Of a DNA stretch of 64,000 nucleotides, positions 8,512 through 17,912 are shown piece by piece (position 1 is the stretch's first letter; every line of letters begins with the position of its first letter). The DNA comes from Mucilaginibacter sp. UBA5151. GTDB taxonomy: Bacteria; Bacteroidota; Bacteroidia; Sphingobacteriales; Sphingobacteriaceae. The translations under genes and the position numbers were made by a program. The DNA is taken from assembly GCA_002413785.1 (NCBI GenBank), contig DHXR01000046.1:53044-117043 (forward strand). Direction: 5' to 3'. The notes under the pieces were generated by a model. That model was not told the DNA's origin and ran no database searches. It was given only the letters and a program-made list of their open reading frames with translations.

Positions 8512-9450
8512 ATGAAGATTGGCTTAGATATTATGGGCGGTGATTTCGCTCCGGAGGCAACCGTCTCGGGGGCAATTGCGGCTTATAAACATTTATCCTC
8601 CGATCAAAAACTGGTACTTATCGGCGATCAGGAGATCGCTGCAGGTATCCTTCGTGAAAATGATTTTGACCCGGGAAATTTTGAATTTGTTCATACCACC
8701 GAAGTGATCGGCATGGGCGAGCATCCTACAAAAGCCATTGTTCAAAAACCCGCATCAAGTATCGCTGTCGGCTTTAAAATGCTTAAAGAAGGTGAAATTG
8801 ATGCTTTTTCATCCGCAGGCAACAGCGGGGCTATGCTGGTTGGTTCTATGTTCAGCATAAAAACCATTCCCGGTGTTTTACGTCCTGCAATCACCAGTAT
8901 TATTCCCCAATTAAAAGGTGCTTTAAGTATTCTGCTTGATGTTGGGGCCAACGCCGATTGCAAACCCGAATATTTCCCGCAGTTTGGCCTGTTGGGCAGT
9001 TTATTTGCCCAATATGTTTATAACATCCAAAACCCCCGTGTTGCCTTAATGAACATAGGCGAGGAGGAAGAAAAAGGCAATATTCTTTGCCAGGCGGCCT
9101 ATCCCCTCATGAAAGAAAGTAAATTATTTAATTTTGTCGGCAATGTGGAAGGCCGTAATGCCTTTTATGATGACGCCGATGTAATTGTTTGCGATGGCTT
9201 TACAGGTAATATTATCTTAAAGCTGGCGGAATCTTTTTACGACGTTTTGGTACAAAGAAATATAAAGGACAACTTCATTGACATGTTTAATTATGAGCAA
9301 TATGGCGGCAGCCCTATACTTGGCGTAAATGCGCCGGTGGTGGTAGGGCACGGCATATCAAGCCCCGAAGCTATTAAAAACATGGTCCTTTTATCAAGAA
9401 ACATGGTTGAGAGCGGTCTGGTAGATAAGATAAAAGCCGCTTTCGAGTAA
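8512..9450 (+). CDS. plsX: Phosphate acyltransferase PlsX
   Basis: A 312-aa enzyme making acyl-phosphate from acyl-ACP for phospholipid synthesis. The N-terminus MKIGLDIMGGDFAPE and the motifs AGNSGAMLVGS, LLDVGANADCKPEY and DGFTGNIILK are characteristic. It lies 15 bp after rpmF and 11 bp before the first fabH, so it is part of the lipid operon. Confidence 0.97.
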   Translation: MKIGLDIMGGDFAPEATVSGAIAAYKHLSSDQKLVLIGDQEIAAGILRENDFDPGNFEFVHTTEVIGMGEHPTKAIVQKPASSIAVGFKMLKEGEIDAFSSAGNSGAMLVGSMFSIKTIPGVLRPAITSIIPQLKGALSILLDVGANADCKPEYFPQFGLLGSLFAQYVYNIQNPRVALMNIGEEEEKGNILCQAAYPLMKESKLFNFVGNVEGRNAFYDDADVIVCDGFTGNIILKLAESFYDVLVQRNIKDNFIDMFNYEQYGGSPILGVNAPVVVGHGISSPEAIKNMVLLSRNMVESGLVDKIKAAFE

Positions 9451-9461
9451 AAGATATATAA

Positions 9462-10451
9462 ATGAGCAAAATTCATGCTGCTATTACAGCGGTGCACGGT
9501 TACGTACCTGATTATGTACTAACCAATCACGAGCTTGAAACAATGGTAGATACCAATGACGAGTGGATCACCACACGTACCGGTATAAAGGAGCGGCGCA
9601 TACTAAAAGGCGAAGGCCTTGGCACATCAGACATGGCGGTGCCGGCGGTTGAAGGACTGCTAAAAAAGCGTGGTATTGGCGCTGACGAAATTGAACTGAT
9701 CATTTTCTGCACTTCGACACCCGATTATGTATTCCCTGCTACTGCAAACATTTTAGCCGATAAAATCGGCGCCAAAAATGCCTGGGGTTACGACCTGCAG
9801 GCCACCTGTTCAGGTTTTCTGTTTGGCCTGGCAACCGGGGCTCAATTTATTGAAAGCGGTAAACACAAAAAGGTACTGGTAGTTGGCGGCGATAAAATGT
9901 CGTCGATAATTAACTATAAAGACCGTGCAACCTGCATTATTTTTGGTGATGGCTGCGGCGCTGTTTTGCTGGAGCCCAATGACGAAGGTAATGGCATTAT
10001 CGATTCTATTTTAAGGAGCGATGGTTCAGGCCTTCCTTTCCTTAACCAGCAGGCTGGCGGTTCGGTAAAACCTGCAACTCACGAAACTATAGATGCCAAT
10101 GAACACTATGTCTATCAGGAAGGCAAATCGGTATTCAAATTTGCAGTGACCAATATGGCCGAAGTTGCGGCCGAAATTATGGAACGGAATAACCTGGGAC
10201 CCGATGATATTGCGTGGCTGGTACCCCACCAGGCAAACAAAAGAATTATTGATGCAACTGCCATCCGTACCGGCGTCAGCGCTGATAAAGTTATTATAAA
10301 CATCGAACGTTACGGTAATACCACAAACGGAACATTGCCCCTGTGTTTGTGGGAATGGGAAGATAAATTTAAAAAAGGCGATAATTTGATATTGGCCGCT
10401 TTCGGGGGAGGGTTTACCTGGGGGTCGATTTATTTAAAATGGGCTTATTAG
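9462..10451 (+). CDS. fabH: Beta-ketoacyl-ACP synthase III, copy 1
   Basis: A 329-aa condensing enzyme that starts fatty-acid synthesis from acyl-CoA and malonyl-ACP. The catalytic triad is present: Cys in ATCSGF (about 115), His in VPHQAN (about 249) and Asn in RYGNTT (about 279). By direct comparison it differs from the next gene at 32 of 329 positions (about 90% identical). Where they differ, this copy is the less canonical (GDGCGAV for GDGAGAV, QATCSG for AAACSG), hinting at relaxed or shifted specificity, for example another primer such as a branched acyl-CoA. Confidence 0.95.
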   Translation: MSKIHAAITAVHGYVPDYVLTNHELETMVDTNDEWITTRTGIKERRILKGEGLGTSDMAVPAVEGLLKKRGIGADEIELIIFCTSTPDYVFPATANILADKIGAKNAWGYDLQATCSGFLFGLATGAQFIESGKHKKVLVVGGDKMSSIINYKDRATCIIFGDGCGAVLLEPNDEGNGIIDSILRSDGSGLPFLNQQAGGSVKPATHETIDANEHYVYQEGKSVFKFAVTNMAEVAAEIMERNNLGPDDIAWLVPHQANKRIIDATAIRTGVSADKVIINIERYGNTTNGTLPLCLWEWEDKFKKGDNLILAAFGGGFTWGSIYLKWAY

Positions 10452-10549
10452 ATGTGCAAATGCGTGGATGTGCAGATGTGCGGATGCTTTAAATTCTATA
10501 ATTTGCACATTTGAAATCTGCACATCCGCACATCGAAAATCTGCACATT
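10452..10549. repeat. Word-array hairpin (GATGTGCAGAT type)
   Basis: The left arm (10452-10488) iterates GATGTGCAGATGTGCGGATG. The right arm (10501-10549) iterates TTTGCACATCCGCACATC-like complements. It sits between the two fabH copies; the same word recurs at 11581, 12188 and 53997. Confidence 0.75.
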
Positions 10550-10592
10550 AAAATTAAATGATTAAACCCGCTTTTCAATATAAAACACAAAA

Positions 10593-11582
10593 ATGAGTAA
10601 AATTCATGCTGCTATTACAGCGGTACATGGTTATGTGCCTGATTATGTACTAACCAACCACGAGCTGGAAACAATGGTAGATACCAATGACGAGTGGATT
10701 GTTTCCCGTACAGGTATTAAAGAGCGCCGTATTTTAAAAGGCGAGGGACTTGGCGTATCAGATATGGCAGTTCCGGCGGTTGAGGCTTTGTTAAAAAAAC
10801 GGGGTATCGGCGCTGATGAAATCGATCTGATTATTTTTTGCACTACAACCCCTGATTATGTGTTCCCCGCTACCGCAAATATTCTGGCTGATAAAATTGG
10901 CGCCAAAAATGCCTGGGGATACGACCTGGCAGCCGCCTGTTCGGGCTTTTTATTTGGCCTTGCAACGGGTTCACAATTTATTGAGAGCGGGAAACATAAA
11001 AAAGTATTAATTGTTGGCGGCGATAAAATGTCGGCAATAACCAATTATAAAGACCGCGCCACCTGCATTATTTTTGGCGATGGCGCCGGTGCGGTATTAC
11101 TGGAACCCAATGACGAAGGCAATGGCATTATTGATTCCATTTTAAAAAGTGATGGATCGGGCGTGGCTTACCTGCACCAAAAAGCAGGTGGTTCGGTAAA
11201 ACCGGCTTCACATGAAACAATAGACGCCCTCGAACATTATGCTTACCAGGAAGGCCAGGCCGTATTCAAATTTGCCGTAACCAATATGGCCGATGTTGCC
11301 GCCGAAGTGATGGAACGCAACAACCTTAAATCCGATGATATTGCATGGCTTGTGCCCCACCAGGCCAACAAACGCATTATTGACGCTACGGCCAGCCGTA
11401 CCGGCGTGAGCCCCGATAAAGTAATTATAAATATTGAGCGTTACGGCAATACAACAAGCGGAACAATACCCTTATGTTTGTGGGAGTGGGAAGATAAATT
11501 CAAAAAAGGTGACAATTTAATACTTGCCGCTTTTGGTGGCGGGTTTACCTGGGGCTCCATTTATTTAAAATGGGCTTATTGA
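10593..11582 (+). CDS. fabH: Beta-ketoacyl-ACP synthase III, copy 2
   Basis: A 329-aa tandem paralogue of the preceding gene with the same start, length and complete Cys-His-Asn triad (AACSGF, VPHQAN, RYGNTT). It keeps the consensus residues GDGAGAVLLEP, so it is probably the housekeeping enzyme. The two coding regions are also strongly similar at DNA level, notably at the first 60 and last 60 nucleotides, which points to a fairly recent duplication or continuing gene conversion. accB and accC follow. Confidence 0.96.
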   Translation: MSKIHAAITAVHGYVPDYVLTNHELETMVDTNDEWIVSRTGIKERRILKGEGLGVSDMAVPAVEALLKKRGIGADEIDLIIFCTTTPDYVFPATANILADKIGAKNAWGYDLAAACSGFLFGLATGSQFIESGKHKKVLIVGGDKMSAITNYKDRATCIIFGDGAGAVLLEPNDEGNGIIDSILKSDGSGVAYLHQKAGGSVKPASHETIDALEHYAYQEGQAVFKFAVTNMADVAAEVMERNNLKSDDIAWLVPHQANKRIIDATASRTGVSPDKVIINIERYGNTTSGTIPLCLWEWEDKFKKGDNLILAAFGGGFTWGSIYLKWAY

Positions 11583-11702
11583 TGTGCAAATTTGCTTATC
11601 AATAATCCGAACATTATCAAATATGTTTTGTTAATTTGCTTACAGTAAAAATCATAATTAAAAAATAAATCTGCACATCTGCATATTTGCATATCTGCAC
11701 AT
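11581..11702. repeat. Word-array hairpin (GATGTGCAAAT type)
   Basis: A short left arm, GATGTGCAAATTTGC (11581-11595), touches the fabH stop codon. The right arm (11671-11702) iterates CTGCACATCTGCATATTTGC. The spacer is AT rich. Confidence 0.65.
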
Positions 11703-11727
11703 TGTATTAAACCAATTAACCGCCGGC

Positions 11728-12189
11728 ATGGATATTAAACAAATTCAGGATCTAATACGCTTTGTTTCCAAATCAGGAGTAAACGAAGTTTCAATAGAAC
11801 AGCAAGACTTTAAGATCACTATAAAAACCAACCAGGTTGCAACTATCGTTAATGCGACTATACCAGTGGCACACCCTGTTGCCGCAGCGCCTGCACAAGT
11901 TGCTGCCGCGCCTTTGGCAGTAGCCGAACCGGTTGCTGACACTTCAAAATATGTTATCATAAAATCGCCGATGATCGGTACTTTTTATAGATCGGCAAGC
12001 CCGGAAAAGCCGCTTTTTGTGAATGTGGGCGATGATATTGAGCCAGGAACAGTGCTTTGCATTATTGAGGCGATGAAACTTTTCAATGAAATTGAAGCCG
12101 AAATTTCGGGCCGGATTGTAAAAATACTGGTTGATAACGCATCGCCGGTTGAATACGACCAGCCTTTGTTTTTAGTTGAACCTTTTTAA
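11728..12189 (+). CDS. accB: Biotin carboxyl carrier protein of acetyl-CoA carboxylase
   Basis: A 153-aa BCCP. The C-terminal biotinyl domain carries the biotinylated Lys in EAMKLFNEI (about 117). A flexible Ala/Pro-rich linker (VAAAPAQVAAAPLAVAE) joins it to the N-terminal domain. It carries CO2 between AccC and the carboxyltransferase. It is followed by accC after a 96-bp gap filled by a word array. Confidence 0.97.
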   Translation: MDIKQIQDLIRFVSKSGVNEVSIEQQDFKITIKTNQVATIVNATIPVAHPVAAAPAQVAAAPLAVAEPVADTSKYVIIKSPMIGTFYRSASPEKPLFVNVGDDIEPGTVLCIIEAMKLFNEIEAEISGRIVKILVDNASPVEYDQPLFLVEPF

Positions 12190-12277
12190 ATGTGCAAATA
12201 TGCAGATGCGTGGATGTGCAGATGATTTGCACATCCAAAACAGCATCTGCACATCCGCACATTTATAATTTGCACAT
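12188..12277. repeat. Word-array hairpin (GATGTGCAGAT type)
   Basis: The left arm (12190-12224) carries ATGTGCAAATATGCAGATG-type words; the right arm (12226-12277) carries GATTTGCACATCC...GCATCTGCACATCCGCAC-type complements. It fills the accB-accC gap. Confidence 0.75.
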
Positions 12278-12285
12278 TTAAAACT

Positions 12286-13620
12286 ATGTTTAAAAAAATA
12301 CTGATAGCTAATCGTGGTGAAATTGCCTTGCGGATTATCCGCACCTGTAAGGAAATGGGTATTAAAACGGTTGCTGTATATTCAACCGCCGACCGCGACA
12401 GCCTCCATGTGCGTTTTGCTGATGAAGCTGTTTGTATCGGTCCGCCGCCAAGCCGTGATTCCTATCTCAATATTCCGAATATAATCTCAGCTGCCGAACT
12501 AACCAATGCGGATGCTATTCATCCCGGGTATGGCTTTTTATCCGAAAATGCAAAGTTTTCGGCTATATGTGCCGAATACGGTATAAAATTTATCGGCGCA
12601 ACTGCCGCCCAGATCAACTCCATGGGCGATAAGGCTTCGGCCAAAGAAACCATGAAAAAGGCAGGCGTGCCTACTATTCCGGGCTCGGAAGGTTTGCTGC
12701 AAAGTGTGAAGGAAGGCATCGCGATCTCCAAAAAAATTGGCTATCCCGTAATATTAAAAGCTACTGCCGGCGGTGGCGGCCGCGGAATGCGCGTTGTTTG
12801 GAAAGACGAAGATTTTGAAGCTGCCTGGGATTCGGCGCGTGCAGAATCGGGTGCTGCATTTGGTAATGACGGCATGTACCTTGAGAAATATGTTGAAGAT
12901 CCCCGCCATATTGAAATACAGATAGTAGGCGACCAATACGGTAAAGTTTGTCATCTTTCAGAACGTGATTGTTCTATACAACGCAGGCACCAGAAACTGG
13001 TGGAAGAATCCCCGTCGCCTTTTATGACGGAAAAGCTGCGCAAAAAAATGGGTGACGCCGCTATAAAGGGAGCAAAAGCTGTAAAATATGAAGGCGCCGG
13101 AACTGTAGAGTTTTTGGTTGATAAAGACCGGAATTTTTATTTCATGGAGATGAACACCCGTATCCAGGTGGAACACCCGGTTACTGAAGAGGTGATTAAC
13201 TTCGACCTGATTAAAGAGCAGATAAAGGTGGCTGCCGGTATCCCGATTTCGGGTAAAAATTACGAACCGATATTGCATGCCATTGAATGCCGCATTAATG
13301 CCGAAGACCCGGCCAATAATTTCCGCCCCTCACCGGGCAAGATAACCAACTTCCATTCGCCGGGTGGCCATGGCGTGCGCATTGATACACATGTTTATAC
13401 AGGTTATGTAATACCGCCGAATTACGATTCAATGATCGCTAAAGTGATCTGTATGGCGCAAACCCGCGACGAGGCTTTGTGTACTATGGAACGCGCATTG
13501 AGCGAATTTGTGATTGAAGGTGTAAAAACAACCATACCCTTCCATTTAAAATTACTGCAGGACCCTAATTTCCGCGCCGGTAATTTCACAACCAAGTTTA
13601 TGGAAACTTTTGAATACTGA
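12286..13620 (+). CDS. accC: Biotin carboxylase subunit of acetyl-CoA carboxylase
   Basis: A 444-aa ATP-grasp enzyme that carboxylates the biotin on AccB. It begins MFKKILIANRGEIALRIIR and carries the glycine-rich ATP loop KATAGGGGRGMRVV, the EMNTRIQVEHPVTE active-site stretch and the C-terminal biotin-carboxylase domain. The length is normal. It is the last gene of the fatty-acid cluster; the carboxyltransferase genes are not in the window. Confidence 0.98.
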   Translation: MFKKILIANRGEIALRIIRTCKEMGIKTVAVYSTADRDSLHVRFADEAVCIGPPPSRDSYLNIPNIISAAELTNADAIHPGYGFLSENAKFSAICAEYGIKFIGATAAQINSMGDKASAKETMKKAGVPTIPGSEGLLQSVKEGIAISKKIGYPVILKATAGGGGRGMRVVWKDEDFEAAWDSARAESGAAFGNDGMYLEKYVEDPRHIEIQIVGDQYGKVCHLSERDCSIQRRHQKLVEESPSPFMTEKLRKKMGDAAIKGAKAVKYEGAGTVEFLVDKDRNFYFMEMNTRIQVEHPVTEEVINFDLIKEQIKVAAGIPISGKNYEPILHAIECRINAEDPANNFRPSPGKITNFHSPGGHGVRIDTHVYTGYVIPPNYDSMIAKVICMAQTRDEALCTMERALSEFVIEGVKTTIPFHLKLLQDPNFRAGNFTTKFMETFEY

Positions 13621-13697
13621 GCATAAATGAACCCGCGTTTTAATAATTAAACGTTTACACCATCCCGGGCTTTACGGTCCGGAAATTTGTTTTAATA

Positions 13698-14585
13698 ATG
13701 AGCATATTTAGCAATTTCACCAAAACGATTAAGGAAAAGGGAGAGCAAATGGGCGCTGAAATGTCGTTTTTTCAGCACCTCGAAGCTTTAAGGTGGCACC
13801 TTATCAGGGCTGCTGCTGTGATTTTGCTAATTACTGCCTTTGCATTTGGTTTCTTCGACCGTATTTTCTACAGCATCATCATGGCCCCAACACGCACCGA
13901 TTTCTGGACATACCGGATGATGTGCAAAATGGGCGATGTATTTCATAGCATGTTCTCCTTCCTTGACCCAAAGGGCTTTTGCGTCAAGGAACTAAAATTT
14001 GACTTAATAAATACCGAACTGGCCGGACAGTTTAACCTACAGCTCAATACATCCATTATGATCGGCCTTATTTTAGGCGTTCCATACCTTTTATACGAGA
14101 TCTGGAAGTTTATACGGCCGGCGCTGCACGAAAAAGAGCGTAAGGCGGCAAGCGGTTTTGTATTTTATTCTTCATCGTTGTTTATGCTGGGTGTACTTTT
14201 TGGCTATTATGTGGTTACCCCTTTATCCGTCAGGTTTTTTGCCAGTTATACAGTGAGCGAAAGTATAAAAAACTATTTTGCCGTTGATTCATTTATCTCG
14301 TCGGAGACGATGCTGACCCTGCTTGCCGGGCTCGTTTTTCAATTACCCATTATTGTTTATATATTGGCGAGCCTGGGCATACTTACCCCTAAATTTATGC
14401 GCGACAAGCGCCGTTATGCAGTTATAATTATCTTAATATTAGCAGCCATAATAACACCGTCGCCCGATGCACTTACGATGCTTGTTGTTGCACTGCCTTT
14501 ATACTTGTTGTTTGAGTTCAGCATAACCGTAGCGGCAGTAGTACAGCGCCGGAAAAAAAAGAGTGAAGAACTAATGATACCATAA
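13698..14585 (+). CDS. tatC: Sec-independent (Tat) translocase TatC
   Basis: A 295-aa inner-membrane receptor of the twin-arginine pathway. After the N-terminus it has MSFFQHLEALRWHLIRAA, the conserved cytoplasmic start of TatC, then six predicted membrane segments (first at about 30-50, last at about 255-280). The first periplasmic loop is longer than in E. coli, as is usual in Bacteroidota. tatA is not adjacent. The next gene, rpiB, is separated by a word array. Confidence 0.95.
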   Translation: MSIFSNFTKTIKEKGEQMGAEMSFFQHLEALRWHLIRAAAVILLITAFAFGFFDRIFYSIIMAPTRTDFWTYRMMCKMGDVFHSMFSFLDPKGFCVKELKFDLINTELAGQFNLQLNTSIMIGLILGVPYLLYEIWKFIRPALHEKERKAASGFVFYSSSLFMLGVLFGYYVVTPLSVRFFASYTVSESIKNYFAVDSFISSETMLTLLAGLVFQLPIIVYILASLGILTPKFMRDKRRYAVIIILILAAIITPSPDALTMLVVALPLYLLFEFSITVAAVVQRRKKKSEELMIP

Positions 14586-14589
14586 ATAA

Positions 14590-14667
14590 TAATTTGAAAA
14601 TTTGAAGATGCGGCAATTTGAAAATGCGCCGATCTTCAAATTTTCAAATTGATTAATTCTCAAATTA
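14590..14667. repeat. Word-array hairpin (AATTTGAAAAT type)
   Basis: AATTTGAAAATTTGAAGATG words are followed by GATCTTCAAATTTTCAAATT complements, between tatC and rpiB. Confidence 0.7.
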
Positions 14668-14674
14668 AAATACG

Positions 14675-15109
14675 ATGAAAGAGGGATTAAAGATCGCCAT
14701 CGGTAGCGACCATGCCGGGTTTGAATACAAGCAGGCCATTGCTGAATTTTTAAGTGCTTATGAAGTTAAAGATTTTGGAACTTACTCGCCGGCATCGGTA
14801 GATTATCCTGATTTTGCGCATCCGGTAGCTTTGGCTGTGGAAAGCGGCAGTTCTGATTTTGGCATCCTGATCTGCGGAAGCGGCAACGGGGTGGCAATGA
14901 CTGCCAATAAACACCAGGGCATACGTGCGGCAATTTGCTGGAATGAAGAATTAGCCGCACTCGCCCGTAGTCATAATGATGCTAATATCGTTTGTATCCC
15001 TGCCCGGTTTATCTCTATAGAAGAAGCAAAAAATATAGTTGAACTATTTTTGAGCACTGAATTTGAAGGCGGAAGACATGCGAACAGGGTAAATAAGATG
15101 GCTTGTTAG
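14675..15109 (+). CDS. rpiB: Ribose 5-phosphate isomerase B
   Basis: A 144-aa LacA/RpiB enzyme interconverting ribose 5-phosphate and ribulose 5-phosphate. It carries IGSDHAGFEYK at the N-terminus, the DYPDFAHPVA substrate loop, the active-site CGSGNGVAMTANK and the RSHNDANIVCIPAR phosphate-binding segment. Length and motifs are complete. Confidence 0.96.
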   Translation: MKEGLKIAIGSDHAGFEYKQAIAEFLSAYEVKDFGTYSPASVDYPDFAHPVALAVESGSSDFGILICGSGNGVAMTANKHQGIRAAICWNEELAALARSHNDANIVCIPARFISIEEAKNIVELFLSTEFEGGRHANRVNKMAC

Positions 15110-15110
15110 G

Positions 15111-15180
15111 GAGAGATTGGCGATTGGAGGTTAGAGATTAGTCCAAAAAAAATGACCAATGACTAATGACATAATGACCA
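15111..15180. repeat. Two adjoining word arrays ahead of lutB
   Basis: GAGAGATTGGCGATTGGAGG-type words (15111-15144) are followed by ATGACCAATGACTAATGAC-type words (15152-15180). The second array contains several ATG triplets in frame with lutB, which makes the annotated start ambiguous. Confidence 0.6.
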
Positions 15181-15185
15181 AAAAA

Positions 15186-16568
15186 ATGGGAAACACAGCA
15201 GAAGAATTCCTGGTTGCCTCGGAAAAAAAGGCGTTTGACATGGGTCACAGGCGAATTATCAATTATAATATTGGTAAGTACGATGCGGCTGTTGAACGTG
15301 GTTTATCAAAAATCATCAACCTCGAAAACACCAAGCGCAAGCAACATGCCATCAAGTGGCGGGTGATGGAAAACCTGGACAAGTTTTTACCTGAGTTTGA
15401 GGCCAATTTCCAGAAACGCGGCGGCAAAGTGATATGGGCCAATGATGCGCATGAAGCTAACCGCGAGATCCTGAATATCCTGAAAAAAGCAGGCGTTAAA
15501 ACTGTTGTCAAGTCAAAGTCAATGGTTACCGAGGAGATTGAACTGAACGAATTTCTGGAGCACCATCATATCGAATCGTTAGAAACCGACCTTGGCGAAT
15601 ATATTGTACAATTGCTGGGACAAAAACCCTATCATATAGTTACACCGGCTATGCACCTCTCCAAAGAAGACATTGCCAAACTATTTAACGAACGCTTTGG
15701 TACCCCTATTGACGCTACTCCCGAACAACTGACCCAAAAAGCACGCGAATTGCTCCGCGAAAAATATGTACATGCCGATGCAGGCATAACCGGCGCCAAC
15801 TTTTTAATTGCCGATACCGGCAGTATCGCCATCAGCGAAAATGAGGGCAACGCACGATTAACCACATCTTTCCCCAAAATACATATCACCGTAGTAGGGA
15901 TCGAAAAGATCATTCCTTCAATGGCTGATCTCGACATTTTCTGGCCTATGCTGGCTACGCATGGCACCGGGCAAAACCTTACGGTTTACAATACAATTTT
16001 AAGCGGTCCAAGGCAGCCAAATGAAACCGACGGCCCCGAAGAAATGTATGTGGTACTGCTGGACAATGGCCGCACCAACCTGCTGGCTCAAAAAGAGCAG
16101 CGCCAGGCATTATACTGCATCCGCTGCGGCGCCTGTTTAAATGCTTGCCCGGTTTACAAAAACATCGGCGGCCATACTTACGAAACCACTTACAGCGGCC
16201 CCATAGGCTCCATTATTACCCCGCATACCAACGGCATGGAGGAGTTTAAGCACCTCAGTTACGCATCAAGCCTCTGTGGAAAATGCACCGAAGTGTGCCC
16301 GGTAAAAATAGATATACACAAAATGCTGTTGCTAAACCGCCGGGATGCTGTAAACGAACATTTGGTAACCTCAATTGAAAAATGGGGATGGGCCGCATGG
16401 AGAACCGGGATGCTTAAACGGAAATACATGGACTTTTTCAGCGGCAAGGCAAAAAACTTTTTTCTCAAAACATTCTTCAAAAAAACATGGGGGCATTTCA
16501 GGGAAATGCCAACAGTTGCAGGTAAATCTTTCAGTAAGCTTTGGGAGGAAAAGAACAAAGGGTTATAA
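15186..16568 (+). CDS. lutB: LutB/LldF-type L-lactate oxidation iron-sulfur protein
   Basis: About 460 aa. The N-terminal LUD domain is followed by a ferredoxin-like region with two [4Fe-4S] motifs: CIRCGACLNACPVY (about 318-331) and CGKCTEVCPVKID (about 370). LutB acts with LutA and LutC in oxidising L-lactate to pyruvate; neither partner is adjacent here. ATG 15186 (MGNTAEEFLVASEKKAFD) is preferred. The in-frame ATGs at 15159 and 15174 lie in a word array and would add only MTNDIMTKK. Confidence 0.93.
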   Translation: MGNTAEEFLVASEKKAFDMGHRRIINYNIGKYDAAVERGLSKIINLENTKRKQHAIKWRVMENLDKFLPEFEANFQKRGGKVIWANDAHEANREILNILKKAGVKTVVKSKSMVTEEIELNEFLEHHHIESLETDLGEYIVQLLGQKPYHIVTPAMHLSKEDIAKLFNERFGTPIDATPEQLTQKARELLREKYVHADAGITGANFLIADTGSIAISENEGNARLTTSFPKIHITVVGIEKIIPSMADLDIFWPMLATHGTGQNLTVYNTILSGPRQPNETDGPEEMYVVLLDNGRTNLLAQKEQRQALYCIRCGACLNACPVYKNIGGHTYETTYSGPIGSIITPHTNGMEEFKHLSYASSLCGKCTEVCPVKIDIHKMLLLNRRDAVNEHLVTSIEKWGWAAWRTGMLKRKYMDFFSGKAKNFFLKTFFKKTWGHFREMPTVAGKSFSKLWEEKNKGL

Positions 16569-16640
16569 AGTTTGCGGTTTCCAGCCGGCAGTTTGCAGAA
16601 TTCTTTAAAACTGCTTACTGCGCACTGAAAACCGCAAACT
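16569..16640. repeat. Word-array hairpin (AGTTTGCGGTTT type), convergent gene ends
   Basis: AGTTTGCGGTTTCCAGCCGG and GCAGTTTGCAG words pair with CTGCGCACTGAAAACCGCAAACT-type complements. It lies exactly between the ends of lutB (+) and glgC (-), so it could act as a bidirectional terminator, but it has no T-run. Confidence 0.65.
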
Positions 16641-16649
16641 ACGTGCCTT

Positions 16650-17912
16650 TTAAATTATAGTTCCATTGGGTATTACCGCCCGTTTTTTAATGATCACAAT
16701 ACCATCCTGAACAGTATAGGTACCGTAATCACCATTTTCGAGCTTTTCGCCACAATTTATTTGTACATCGTCACCTATATAGGTGTTTTTATCAATGATC
16801 GCATTTTTGATATGGCACCTGTCGCCGATACCCATAACAGGTGATTGACTTAGATGGGACTCTTCAATTTGCTGCAGGGTTTGATAATTATCACTTCCCA
16901 TCACATAACAGTTCTCAATCACGGTATCAAATCCAATGCGTGTACGTATTCCGATGATTGAATGCACAATCTCCCTGGCATTAATAATACAGCCATCGGC
17001 AATAATTACCTTATCAACATGCGTCCCCGACATTTTTGAAGGCGGCAGCATGCGCGCACGGGTATAGATCTGGTGCTGATCAAAAAGATTAAACTGCGGG
17101 ATATCATCTGTCAGGCCCAGATTAGCCTCGAAAAATGAAGGAATGGTACCGATATCTGTCCAGTAGCCTTCATATTGGAAACTGACTACACGATGTTCGC
17201 TGATAGATTGCGGTATTATTTCCTTACCAAAATCGGTACGCTCATTACCCTGTAAAAGCTCATAGAGAAGCTTGCGGTTAAACAGATAAATACCCATCGA
17301 AGCCAGGTAGATACGGCCCTCAGCCTCCATTTGGGGACTAACTTCCGATACCCAGTTCTCAAATCCGCTTTTCGGTTTTTCAACAAATGCGGTAATAAAG
17401 TTATCCGCATCGGTTTTGAGTATCCCGAAGCCCGGCACGTCATTTACATGCACAGGAATGGTGGCAATTGATATTTCCGCATTCTTTTCAATATGCTGCT
17501 CTATCATTTCGGCAAAATCCATCTGGTACAACTGATCGCCCGAAAGGATAAGCACGTAGTCAAATTCATGAACAGCAAGGTGGTGCAAACTTTGCCTCAC
17601 CGCATCAGCGGTGCCCTGAAACCAAGCCACACTTGACGGCGTTTGCTCGGCCGCAAGTATATCCACAAAAGCTTCACTGAAACTGCTGAAATGATAGGTA
17701 TTTTTGATGTGCTTATTTAAGGACGCCGAATTAAATTGCGTTAATACATAGATCCGGTGGATACCTGAATGCAGGCAGTTTGAAATTGGTATATCAACCA
17801 ACCGGTATTTACCGGCGATAGGTACTGCCGGTTTCGAGCGGGTTGCAGTCAACGGCGACAACCGGCTCCCCTGGCCACCGCCAAGTACAATGCAAATTAC
17901 TTTTGATGTCAT
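16650..17912 (-). CDS. glgC: Glucose-1-phosphate adenylyltransferase
   Basis: A 420-aa ADP-glucose pyrophosphorylase, the committed step of glycogen synthesis. The nucleotide-binding loop GGGQGSRLSPLTATRSKPAVP is at the N-terminus, FVEKPK and GTADAVRQ are present, and the C-terminal left-handed beta-helix is complete. It overlaps the end of glgA by 4 bp (ATGA arrangement), so the two are translationally coupled. Confidence 0.97.
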   Translation of the reverse strand: MTSKVICIVLGGGQGSRLSPLTATRSKPAVPIAGKYRLVDIPISNCLHSGIHRIYVLTQFNSASLNKHIKNTYHFSSFSEAFVDILAAEQTPSSVAWFQGTADAVRQSLHHLAVHEFDYVLILSGDQLYQMDFAEMIEQHIEKNAEISIATIPVHVNDVPGFGILKTDADNFITAFVEKPKSGFENWVSEVSPQMEAEGRIYLASMGIYLFNRKLLYELLQGNERTDFGKEIIPQSISEHRVVSFQYEGYWTDIGTIPSFFEANLGLTDDIPQFNLFDQHQIYTRARMLPPSKMSGTHVDKVIIADGCIINAREIVHSIIGIRTRIGFDTVIENCYVMGSDNYQTLQQIEESHLSQSPVMGIGDRCHIKNAIIDKNTYIGDDVQINCGEKLENGDYGTYTVQDGIVIIKKRAVIPNGTII

